From an uncultured bacterium (GTDB lineage: Bacteria; Bacillota; Clostridia; Oscillospirales; Ruminococcaceae), in assembly GCA_905215595.1 (NCBI GenBank), contig CAJMQZ010000020.1:1-25067 (forward strand): a stretch of 25,067 nucleotides of DNA, given 5' to 3'. The notes beneath the pieces were generated by a model. The model searched no databases. It was not told where the DNA came from and saw only the letters and a program-made list of their open reading frames with translations. Within the stretch, counting starts at the first letter, position 1; each line of letters begins with the position of its first letter. A program made the position numbers and the translations under genes. Shown here piece after piece: positions 1-5,801 of this stretch.

Positions 1-54
1 GTGACCGAAGTGCACACCTGCCTCGAGAAGCTGCTTCATAGAAACGACTGCCAT
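1..54 (-). CDS. rpsB: 30S ribosomal protein S2, N-terminal fragment
   Basis: Only the first 18 codons are inside the window; the gene runs off the left edge. The peptide MAVVSMKQLLEAGVHFGH is the conserved N-terminus of bacterial S2, which sits on the 30S head/body junction and is needed for S1 binding. The ATG at 52-54 follows a strong GGAGGT site (complement of 63-68) at normal spacing. rpsB is normally followed by tsf, which would lie outside the window. Identity rests on a short but very characteristic peptide (LLEAGVHFGH). Confidence 0.93.
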   Translation of the reverse strand, partial: MAVVSMKQLLEAGVHFGH

Positions 55-177
55 AATAAAATACCTCCAGATATTGTTTTGCCTCCGCACACCATGATCT
101 GCACGGCACATCGGGTACCGGCGGACTGCCCTCAACCCAAAAGGGCACAAAAGGGCATAGTGATGCGTGTGTAATGC
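55..177 (-). promoter_or_regulatory. rpsB 5' leader, possible S2 autoregulatory RNA
   Basis: The predicted leader is long for a simple mRNA and can fold. A GCCCT/AGGGC stem (complement of 128-132 and 142-146) is followed by a GC-rich stretch that can pair CCGC with GCGG near the ribosome site. Leaders of rpsB that bind S2 are known in several bacterial groups. I do not recognise a specific published motif here, so this is only a candidate. Confidence 0.3.
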
Positions 178-183
178 TTTGTT

Positions 184-212
184 ATAATAGCACAAAAAGA
201 ATGCGGTTGCAA
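184..212 (-). promoter_or_regulatory. rpsB promoter
   Basis: On the minus strand TTGCAA (207-212) and TATTAT (184-189) are separated by exactly 17 bases, a good sigma-A promoter. Predicted transcription start is near 177, which gives rpsB a leader of about 120 bases. Confidence 0.7.
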
Positions 213-255
213 GTGGTTTTCTCTGTTTTGTATAAAGAAATTCTCACTTTTTCTC

Positions 256-2193
256 TTATTTGTCGGTATTCATCCCGCTCAGGCCCGCAACACCCATGCG
301 GTTGAGGGCGTATCCCTTGCCGAACATCAGGTCGTATTGCAGCATCCAGTGCTCGTTTGTCCAGCGCTGCTGGAACTCCGTGGGCTGCTGGGTGGTGGTG
401 CCGTCTAAGTTCATGGTGGTGCCGCGAGTACAGCTGCGGCTGGCGACCCGGAGCTGCCGGTTGAGGAACTGGAAATACAGCGGCTGCTCCAGCCCGAACA
501 GCTCCATCATCACCGGGGAGATATCGTAAGCGGCAATGGTGCCAAAGTCCACCTGCTGCTGGCTGTAATTCGACCACATCAGCAGCGTGGTCTGGTGCAG
601 GCGGGGGTCTGTGCTGGAGCCGCTTGCATAGCCGGTGGTGGTGTAGACATCGTAGTTGGAATCAATGGGGTTATAGTGGTCACCCCAGAACACCAGAATG
701 ACCGGCTCGTCCACCTGAGAGAAATACGCTGTCAGCTTGCCCAGCATTGCGTCTGCATCCCGGATGCCGGTAGCAAAATCTTCCAGTGCACCCACGGTGC
801 TGCTCTTGAGCCCCACCGGATGGGATACAACGTGCACCCGCTCATCGTCCGGGTAGTTATCCCTATTATAATTGGTATGGTTCTGCATGGTGACCGCGTG
901 CAGGAAGATGGGCTTATCAGAGGAAGTGCTCATCTTCTCGTACTGCTGAATGATCTGGTCGGCCATGGAGTCATCGGTCACAAGGCCACTGGTCCAGTAG
1001 TGCTTGCGCACCTTGGTCACGCCGTGCATATCCTCCAGACTGATAAAATCGCTGAAGCCGAGGTTGGGATAGGCCTTATCGCGGCTCCAGTATTTTGCCC
1101 AGAAGCAGTGCACCGCAGCGGTCTGATAGCCCTTGAGTTTAAGGTAATTGGGCAGGGCGAACATGGGCTTTGTAACGTGCTGCTGGTAGGGCTTGCTGCC
1201 GCTGGGCAGGAAGGACACCGAGTAGCCGGTCAGGGCTTCAAACTCCACATCACAGGTGCCGCCGCCAAAGCTGGGGCTGTATGCCCTGCCGTAGGCGCTG
1301 GTCTGCTGCAGGGCGTGAAGGTTCTGCGACACATCAGCATCAAAGGTGATGCCGTACTGCTCCAGCTCCGAAACATCCCAGTAGGACTCATCCATTACAT
1401 AAATAATGGTGGGCTGCTTTGCCTGCTCCTCCTTGGGGGTGGTGGCGGCATAGCTGCCTGCATACATGGGGCCGGTGGAGAATTTCTCACTCTCGGCCAC
1501 GTTATCCAGAATGTCGTCTACTGCCTGCTCCGAGTAGCCCTCGGGCTTGTCGATTTCCAGATTGGTGAGGTTGGTCATAAAACCGGTAAGTACACCGTAG
1601 TAACGGTAGTAGCGGTCCTGCATCCACGCATCCGGCGTGATACCCAAAACCTGCGTGACTGCGGGCTGTAAGTAAATGCCGAAAATCAGCAAACACAGCG
1701 CCACTGCCGAGGCGCCGGTGCCCGCAAGCCTTGGCAGCCAACGCTGGCGCAGCCGCCCGCGGTAAATAAAGAAGCTTGCCACCGTCAGTGCCAGCACCAG
1801 CACAATGGAGACCACCATGCTGGTCTGCAGCTTGAGCCCGGCAGCCGAGGCTACACCGGCGGCCTCGGACACCTGCATCAGGTCCCACGGCAGAAAGGGC
1901 TCACCCCGCAGCTGCATGGTATAGAAGTTTACTGCGCAGGGTGCACAGCCCAAAACGGCCATACCCAGCGTAGCAAGCGGCGGGATGCGCAGAACCCAGT
2001 CCAGCAGCTCCCACACCAGAAACAGCAGCAGCCATGCCAGCAGATACGCCCCGAAATGGGGGAAAATAAAGCTGATAAAGGTATCAGCGGTCAGTGACCC
2101 GCGCGCGATCCACTCACCCAGCAGCAGCACGATAAAGGAAGCTGCCGCCGGGAAGAGCATCCGCAGGGTCAACAGCGGTTTGGATGTTTTCAT
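256..2193 (-). CDS. LtaS-like membrane phosphoglycerol transferase / sulfatase-fold enzyme
   Basis: This 645-aa protein has an N-terminal membrane part (about four to five hydrophobic segments within residues 15-180) and a large extracytoplasmic alkaline phosphatase/sulfatase-superfamily domain from about residue 260. Seen motifs fit LtaS enzymes: a metal-site Glu in IIYVMDESYWD (about 269), the nucleophile Thr in SFGGGTCDVEFEALTG (about 313), NHT (about His439) and FWGDHYNP (about 504-506). Family members move phosphoglycerol from phosphatidylglycerol onto lipoteichoic acid or other surface glycans. The ATG at 2193 is chosen because AAGGA lies just upstream; the frame stays open 13 codons further without a ribosome site. 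The gene stands alone between its own promoter and rpsB. The substrate cannot be read from sequence. Confidence 0.85.
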   Translation of the reverse strand: MKTSKPLLTLRMLFPAAASFIVLLLGEWIARGSLTADTFISFIFPHFGAYLLAWLLLFLVWELLDWVLRIPPLATLGMAVLGCAPCAVNFYTMQLRGEPFLPWDLMQVSEAAGVASAAGLKLQTSMVVSIVLVLALTVASFFIYRGRLRQRWLPRLAGTGASAVALCLLIFGIYLQPAVTQVLGITPDAWMQDRYYRYYGVLTGFMTNLTNLEIDKPEGYSEQAVDDILDNVAESEKFSTGPMYAGSYAATTPKEEQAKQPTIIYVMDESYWDVSELEQYGITFDADVSQNLHALQQTSAYGRAYSPSFGGGTCDVEFEALTGYSVSFLPSGSKPYQQHVTKPMFALPNYLKLKGYQTAAVHCFWAKYWSRDKAYPNLGFSDFISLEDMHGVTKVRKHYWTSGLVTDDSMADQIIQQYEKMSTSSDKPIFLHAVTMQNHTNYNRDNYPDDERVHVVSHPVGLKSSTVGALEDFATGIRDADAMLGKLTAYFSQVDEPVILVFWGDHYNPIDSNYDVYTTTGYASGSSTDPRLHQTTLLMWSNYSQQQVDFGTIAAYDISPVMMELFGLEQPLYFQFLNRQLRVASRSCTRGTTMNLDGTTTQQPTEFQQRWTNEHWMLQYDLMFGKGYALNRMGVAGLSGMNTDK

Positions 2194-2267
2194 AGTCGAT
2201 ATTCCTTTCCACGTCCCGAACCCTATTTCCAAAGCGGCTGTGCTATTTGCACAAGCCTTTCGTGCCT

Positions 2268-2295
2268 ATTATAGTCACTTTGCTGAAAATGTCCA
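2268..2295 (-). promoter_or_regulatory. Promoter of the LtaS-like gene
   Basis: Minus-strand TGGACA (2290-2295), a 16-base spacer and a perfect TATAAT (2268-2273). It lies about 75 bases upstream of the chosen ATG, so the gene can be transcribed separately from the YlmC-type gene upstream. Confidence 0.65.
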
Positions 2296-2348
2296 TTCAT
2301 GATTTTACAAAAATTAGTGTTTGATTTTTCAAAATATTCCCCTATTTT

Positions 2349-2642
2349 TCACAGACCCAGCTTTGCACGCAGTTGCTGCCAGAAGCCGTGAGGTGCCGCC
2401 GGTGCTGCCGACACGGCAGTATGCACCAGAATGGCATCCGTTCCGATGGTTTCGATCTCCTGCCATGGGATGGTCAGGCTCTCATCCCGGCCCAGCAGAC
2501 CCAGCAGCCGCGGCCTGCCCAGCAAAATCAGGCTTTGCAGCTGCGCCGTTGCGGGGTCAAACTCCAGATCGTCCGCGCGGCCAAGGCACACCCCCTGTTC
2601 CAACTGAACGACCTCCTTCTCGCACAATTCCCGGATCGTCAC
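2349..2642 (-). CDS. YlmC/YmxH-family PRC-barrel protein
   Basis: A 97-aa protein with one PRC-barrel domain. The N-terminal TIRELCEKEVVQLEQG, followed by LGRADDLEFDP and a LLGRPRLLGLLG strand region, matches the YlmC/YmxH family, which Firmicutes genomes label as sporulation-associated. Its molecular role is not established. The frame is open from 2684, but the GTG at 2640-2642 is preferred: AAAGGGGAG precedes it by six bases, and the family normally starts with the RxxELxxKEV segment. The gene diverges from the HAD gene at 2779. The last about 20 residues are an Ala/Pro-containing tail. Confidence 0.75.
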   Translation of the reverse strand: MTIRELCEKEVVQLEQGVCLGRADDLEFDPATAQLQSLILLGRPRLLGLLGRDESLTIPWQEIETIGTDAILVHTAVSAAPAAPHGFWQQLRAKLGL

Positions 2643-2722
2643 AGCGCTCTCCCCTTTCTGCCACAGCATACGCCGGGGCGGCATTTTCTATGCCAAAGGG
2701 GTGGAAAGCACCCACCCGGTTG

Positions 2723-2731
2723 TGGTATACT
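2723..2731 (+). promoter_or_regulatory. Extended -10 promoter for the HAD gene
   Basis: TATACT (2726-2731) is preceded by TGG, an extended -10. No good -35 is visible at 17 bases. The start codon lies about 48 bases downstream. Confidence 0.45.
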
Positions 2732-2778
2732 ATGGAAAATATCTGAGAAATATATCCAAAGCGAGCGAGGCAGCAATT

Positions 2779-3393
2779 ATGTATAAAAGCATTATTTTTG
2801 ATATCGGCGGTGTGCTGGTGGATTTTGACCCCAAGGCGTACCTTGTAGACCGGCTGTGCAACGCCGAAATGGAAGAAAAGGTCTATGACCTGACCTTTGG
2901 CAGCGAGGAGTGGCAGCTGCTGGACGCTGGCAAGCTTTCCCGCTATGACGGCAACCAGCGGATGCTGGAGCGTGCCCGCGCCGAGGGCTGCGCCTTTGAG
3001 GTGCAGGGCGTTCTGGACGACTGGATGCACATTCTGCGTCCGCGTCTGCGGATGCTGGAGCTGGTGCGGCGGCTGAAGAACCACGGCTATTGCGTGTATT
3101 ACCTGAGCAACATCCCGCAGGATGTGCTGGAATTGCTGACCGAGCGCGGCGTTCTGGCTCAGTTTGACGGCGGTGTAGCCTCCTGCGAGGTACAGGTGAA
3201 TAAGCCCGACCCACAGATCTACAAGGCTCTGTTGAAAAAGTATCAGCTGAAGGCCAGCGAATGCATATTTATCGACGACAGACTGGAAAACGTGCAGGCC
3301 GCCTTTGCGCTGGGCTTTGCCGGTATCCAGATGAAGGACAGCGTTGGTACGCTGATCCGCAGCCTTGCTACCTGTAACGTGGCGCTGCGCTGA
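2779..3393 (+). CDS. HAD-superfamily hydrolase (YihX/HAD-IA type phosphatase)
   Basis: A 204-aa cytoplasmic protein with all four HAD motifs: motif I FDIGGVLVDFD near the N-terminus (the first Asp is the nucleophile), motif II YYLSN, motif III Lys in VNKPDPQIYKALL, and motif IV CIFIDDRLENVQAA. A helical cap follows motif I, as in subfamily IA small-molecule phosphatases such as YihX, which acts on alpha-glucose-1-phosphate. Substrate cannot be assigned from sequence. The frame is open from 2701, but the ATG at 2779 has a GAGG site upstream and places motif I at the usual place. It is monocistronic and convergent with the DUF1540 gene. Confidence 0.88.
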   Translation: MYKSIIFDIGGVLVDFDPKAYLVDRLCNAEMEEKVYDLTFGSEEWQLLDAGKLSRYDGNQRMLERARAEGCAFEVQGVLDDWMHILRPRLRMLELVRRLKNHGYCVYYLSNIPQDVLELLTERGVLAQFDGGVASCEVQVNKPDPQIYKALLKKYQLKASECIFIDDRLENVQAAFALGFAGIQMKDSVGTLIRSLATCNVALR

Positions 3394-3409
3394 ATGTTCA
3401 TATAACAAA

Positions 3410-3451
3410 CAGCAGCCCCTGCCGGAAAGGTTTCTCCGGCAGGGGCTGCTG
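3410..3451 (-). terminator. Strong hairpin terminator between convergent genes
   Basis: A perfect 17-bp stem (3410-3426 with 3435-3451) encloses an 8-base loop. On the minus strand it is followed by TTTGTTAT, so it should end the DUF1540 transcript. On the plus strand it follows the HAD gene by 16 bases but lacks a T-run, so it may act weakly in that direction. Confidence 0.85.
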
Positions 3452-3466
3452 TGCGATGGTGGGAAC

Positions 3467-3625
3467 TTACTTTTCCTCGTAGCTCTGGCAGTAGTGCGGG
3501 GTCTCCACCTGCTGGGTGGTGCAGTTGCACTGCTCCGTCACCTTGATCTGCGGCAGATCACATTTGCAGCCGTCCACATTGTGGCAGCACGCGCAGACAT
3601 CACAGGTCACGCCGATGTTTTCCAT
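3467..3625 (-). CDS. DUF1540 small cysteine-rich protein
   Basis: A 52-aa ORF found by reading the strand directly. Eight cysteines in a pattern with CDVCACCHN near the N-terminus, GCKC in the middle and CNC later fit the DUF1540 family of short Clostridia proteins, presumed metal-binding but of unknown function. The ATG at 3623-3625 follows an AGAGGTGATAAG ribosome site. The stop is 16 bases before a strong terminator, so it is probably a single-gene unit. Confidence 0.85.
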   Translation of the reverse strand: MENIGVTCDVCACCHNVDGCKCDLPQIKVTEQCNCTTQQVETPHYCQSYEEK

Positions 3626-3682
3626 GCTTATCACCTCTTTGTCCATAGGTTGCCCTATGGAGCAAGGGTTTATACATGGGTT

Positions 3683-4042
3683 TTATCCGTTTGCCTTTTT
3701 GGCTTCCCTCTTGGACTTGAGCGTGACCGCCACATGCCTGATGGACAATACCGGGTGCACCGGCAGCATACGCGGACCCGCCCAGCGCATGACCGCACGA
3801 ATTTTCTCCCGCATTTCCGGTTTATAACAATGGACTTTGCAGGCTGAGCAAAAAGTCTTTGTTTCCATAAACGGACACTTTTCAATGCGTGCAAGCGCAT
3901 AATCGTGCAGTTGCTGGCACTCCGGGCATAAAGCTCCTTTTTGGGGGCCATGCTGTTTGCGGCAGTAGAGCGCGATCATCTCGCTGACAAGCAGCTTTTC
4001 ATCTGCACGCTTTTTATCAAAGTTTTTGGGGGCTTGCTGCAT
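3683..4042 (-). CDS. YgbA-type 'nitrous oxide-stimulated promoter' family protein
   Basis: A 119-aa protein with cysteines at CRKQHG, LCPECQQLHDYA, KCPFMETKTFCSACKVHCY, the pattern of the YgbA family (Pfam 'nitrous oxide-stimulated promoter'). The cysteines suggest a metal or Fe-S site. In Escherichia coli ygbA is under nitric-oxide control by NsrR; its biochemical role is unclear. The frame has ATGs at 4051 and 4042. The first is only one base from AGGAGG, so the second is chosen. The basic C-terminal tail (LKSKREAKKANG) is unremarkable. It follows the 32-aa ORF by 24 bases and is probably cotranscribed with it. Confidence 0.75.
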   Translation of the reverse strand: MQQAPKNFDKKRADEKLLVSEMIALYCRKQHGPQKGALCPECQQLHDYALARIEKCPFMETKTFCSACKVHCYKPEMREKIRAVMRWAGPRMLPVHPVLSIRHVAVTLKSKREAKKANG

Positions 4043-4066
4043 CGGATCCATTCCTCCTGATCGTTC

Positions 4067-4165
4067 TTACTCTTTTTTACGGGCAGACCGGCGCGCAGCA
4101 CGGCGCACTGCGCTGCGCAAAAACGCAAAGCCTACCGTAACACCAATCGCAGCAGCCATTTCCAT
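4067..4165 (-). CDS. Unrecognised 32-aa basic/hydrophobic small protein
   Basis: This ORF starts at ATG 4163-4165 with an AAGGTGG site five to six bases upstream and ends at TAA 4067-4069, 24 bases before the YgbA-type start. The peptide has a hydrophobic half (AAAIGVTVGFAFL, about residues 4-16) and a strongly basic tail (RRAARRSARKKE). This looks like a very short membrane anchor with an inside-positive tail. I recognise no family. It could be a real small membrane protein or a leader ORF coupling translation to the next gene. The ribosome site and placement favour real translation. Confidence 0.5.
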   Translation of the reverse strand: MEMAAAIGVTVGFAFLRSAVRRAARRSARKKE

Positions 4166-4183
4166 ACACACCACCTTTATATC

Positions 4184-4229
4184 AAAAACGGCAGGGGCTG
4201 CCGGATATTTCGTCCGCTTTCCCCTGCCG
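4184..4229 (-). terminator. Hairpin with U-run in the leader of the 32-aa ORF
   Basis: On the minus strand a 9-bp GC-rich stem (CGGCAGGGG with CCCCTGCCG, 4221-4229 and 4189-4197) is followed by TTTTT. It resembles an intrinsic terminator but lies only 18 bases upstream of the start codon and 3 bases downstream of a predicted -10. It could block read-through, act as an attenuator, or protect the 5' end. Confidence 0.6.
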
Positions 4230-4232
4230 CAA

Positions 4233-4261
4233 ATTTTACATTGTTACGATACTCTGTGCAA
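4233..4261 (-). promoter_or_regulatory. Proximal promoter candidate for the 32-aa ORF and YgbA-type gene
   Basis: Minus-strand TTGCAC (4256-4261), a 17-base spacer, then TAAAAT (4233-4238). The implied start falls inside the following hairpin. A second candidate -10 lies upstream at 4305-4310. Confidence 0.5.
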
Positions 4262-4271
4262 AGGCTGCTGC

Positions 4272-4307
4272 AGTCCTAAAAGTTAGGAATATCTAACTTT
4301 TAGGACT
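4272..4307. promoter_or_regulatory. Perfect 15-bp dyad with GTTAG-N6-CTAAC core (operator candidate)
   Basis: Arms 4272-4286 and 4293-4307 are perfect inverted repeats around GAATAT. There is no T-run on either side, so it is not a terminator. The core GTTAG-N6-CTAAC (4282-4297) lies exactly 7 bases downstream of a minus-strand TATAGT (complement of 4305-4310), although no good -35 is visible for that -10. The same core with the same 7-base spacing is found at the flavodoxin promoter. Confidence 0.6.
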
Positions 4308-4332
4308 ATAAAAATGCCGAAACACGGCAATT
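4308..4332 (-). terminator. Short terminator after the flavodoxin gene
   Basis: On the minus strand TGCCG-TGTTT-CGGCA (5 bp, 4315-4329) is followed by TTTTTAT. The stem is short, so the call is tentative. Its T-run overlaps the candidate -10 of the next promoter. Confidence 0.45.
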
Positions 4333-4386
4333 TATAGTTTAGCGCAGCGAACCGTTTTTGTCAAGAGAATGCTCCCCTTACAAAGC

Positions 4387-4809
4387 TTACCAAGCAGCCA
4401 GATCTGCGCCCAGCTTACGGCAGGCAGCCTGCACGTCATCATCAGGCGTTTCGTTGCAGATGAGCCCTTCCTCGCTGAACAGCTGTGCGCCGTCGTCCTG
4501 TGCGCGCTGTGCCCAGTCGCGCATCCACTGCCCATCACCCCAGCCGTAGGAGCCGAACAGTGCAATCTTTTTGCCGTTCAGCGAGCCTTCCAGTGCAGCA
4601 AACATGGGTTCGAACTCACTCTCTTCCAGCTGCTCTGCACCCATAGCCGGGCAGCCAAAGGCCACCACGTCAAACTCTGCCAGCTTTGCGGGGGTCATCT
4701 CACCACAGGGCACGAGGGTGCCGTTGGCACCTGCGCCCTCGGCGATGCAGTTTGCCATGGTCTCGGTGTTGCCGGTGGCGCTCCAGAATACGATTGCTAC
4801 TTTGCTCAT
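4387..4809 (-). CDS. Flavodoxin
   Basis: A 140-aa short-chain flavodoxin, a cytoplasmic FMN electron carrier that can replace ferredoxin. The N-terminal IVFWSATGNTE is the FMN phosphate loop (about residues 6-16). GCPAMGAEQLEESEF and FGSYGWGDGQWM are the two isoalloxazine-binding loops. The usual first-loop aromatic (GCPAxG-W/Y) is replaced by Met. ATG 4807-4809 is preceded by AGAGG. It is probably monocistronic, with its own promoter at 4921-4950, an operator-like dyad just after the -10 and a second near-match in the leader. Flavodoxins are commonly induced by iron limitation, which would fit a metal-dependent repressor here; that part is inference. Confidence 0.92.
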   Translation of the reverse strand: MSKVAIVFWSATGNTETMANCIAEGAGANGTLVPCGEMTPAKLAEFDVVAFGCPAMGAEQLEESEFEPMFAALEGSLNGKKIALFGSYGWGDGQWMRDWAQRAQDDGAQLFSEEGLICNETPDDDVQAACRKLGADLAAW

Positions 4810-4834
4810 AAAACTCTACCTCTTTCTCTGCGTA

Positions 4835-4850
4835 GTTAGTTTTGGATAAC
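4835..4850. promoter_or_regulatory. Second, imperfect copy of the GTTAG-N6-CTAAC dyad
   Basis: GTTAG-TTTTGG-ATAAC matches the core at 9 of 10 arm positions. It lies in the flavodoxin leader about 25 bases upstream of the ATG, with no -10 beside it, so it would be an accessory site. Confidence 0.4.
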
Positions 4851-4863
4851 TTCATGCTCTGTG

Positions 4864-4893
4864 AAAATGCGTCCATATTTCATGACGCATTTT
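4864..4893. repeat. 10-bp inverted repeat in the flavodoxin leader
   Basis: AAAATGCGTC (4864-4873) and GACGCATTTT (4884-4893) are perfect inverted repeats separated by 10 bases. They lie between the two GTTAG dyads within the predicted 5' leader. The repeat could form an RNA hairpin or be a second regulator's site. Confidence 0.6.
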
Positions 4894-4897
4894 TGCA

Positions 4898-4913
4898 GTT
4901 AGTAATTTCTAAC
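4898..4913. promoter_or_regulatory. GTTAG-N6-CTAAC operator candidate at the flavodoxin start site
   Basis: GTTAG-TAATTT-CTAAC is a perfect match to the core found at 4282-4297. It begins 7 bases downstream of the -10 and so covers the predicted transcription start, the classic position of a repressor site. Confidence 0.6.
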
Positions 4914-4920
4914 CATCAAC

Positions 4921-4950
4921 AGGATACCACAGCCCTGCCCTGCTTGTCAA
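4921..4950 (-). promoter_or_regulatory. Flavodoxin promoter
   Basis: Minus-strand consensus TTGACA (4945-4950), 18-base spacer, TATCCT (4921-4926) with an extended TGG in front of it. Predicted start is near 4914, giving a leader of about 105 bases. Confidence 0.75.
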
Positions 4951-5017
4951 GGCATTGGCGCAATGTTTGCACGGTGCAACAATGCCGCCTTGCTCAAAAG
5001 TGCATGAAGCGTGTGTT

Positions 5018-5773
5018 TCAGCCGCCTAATACGCGGAAAACTACCAACAGCACTCCGTAGATGACCGGCTGGTGCAACAGATACAGCAGCAGCGAGTGCT
5101 GCCCAAGCCAGCCCAGCGGCGGGCAGACCGAGCGGCGCAAGGGCTCCATGCGCTGCCGCCCTACAATGCCGTAGAGAAAGTACCCTGCCCAGAACAGAAA
5201 CAGCCACGGCAGAAGGGCAAAATAATCCGTAGAATAGAACCACCACGGATAAAATCCAAAGTACGCTGTAACGCAGTTTGCATAGAGTGCCTGCGGCAGC
5301 CTGAGGCGCAGACTGCCAAAACCCAGATAGCCTGCCGAGACATTGCGGGTAAGGGCAAACAACACTGCGGAGATAGCAAACCCTGCTGCGGGTGGAATGC
5401 GCCGCAGTAGCTTTTCCAAAAGGCCGGTCAGCAGCATGGCGCTGCCCAGCAGGGTCAGCACACCAAAGATAACTCTGTCCTCCGGCATAAAAAGCAGCGT
5501 GACTGCCGTGACAAGCGCCCCTGCCCCGAACACCTGTGCGCCCCGGCGCAAGGTATGATGCCCCAGCTGCACACAGAAGCCGGACAACAGAATAAACACC
5601 CAACAGATGCTCTGCTGCCACAGATGCCCGGGCACGCCATAATACCAGTCGGCCTGAATGCCGAACAGATTGACCAGATCCCAGCAGCCGTGATAGAGCA
5701 TCATGCTGACCAGATCCAGCCCGCGCAGTTCGTCCAGAAGGGCGTAGCGGCCAGAAGTGCTACTATACTTCAC
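5018..5773 (-). CDS. DUF1624 (HGSNAT-like) integral membrane protein
   Basis: A 251-aa multi-pass membrane protein with about seven hydrophobic segments. The N-terminal RYALLDELRGLDLVSMMLYHGCWD and the C-terminal LGQHSLLLYLLHQPVIYG match the DUF1624 family, distantly related to heparan-alpha-glucosaminide N-acetyltransferase and to acyltransferase-3 proteins. The YHGCWD segment holds the conserved family His. The substrate is unknown. The frame is open to a GTG at 5797, but the GTG at 5771-5773 sits about nine bases after AAGGAAG and is preferred. It follows the U32 gene by 28 bases and is probably the last gene of the pcrA run. Confidence 0.78.
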   Translation of the reverse strand: MKYSSTSGRYALLDELRGLDLVSMMLYHGCWDLVNLFGIQADWYYGVPGHLWQQSICWVFILLSGFCVQLGHHTLRRGAQVFGAGALVTAVTLLFMPEDRVIFGVLTLLGSAMLLTGLLEKLLRRIPPAAGFAISAVLFALTRNVSAGYLGFGSLRLRLPQALYANCVTAYFGFYPWWFYSTDYFALLPWLFLFWAGYFLYGIVGRQRMEPLRRSVCPPLGWLGQHSLLLYLLHQPVIYGVLLVVFRVLGG

Positions 5774-5801
5774 GGCGGTTTTCTTCCTTTTTATCACGCT
5801 G

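Noticed and set aside
595..1671. 358-aa plus-strand open frame
   Set aside because: It lies opposite the LtaS-like gene, with no ribosome site or recognisable domain.
4272..4307. Perfect 15-bp hairpin as a transcription terminator
   Set aside because: It is AT-rich in the stem and has no T-run on either strand. The repeated GTTAG core at another promoter fits an operator better.
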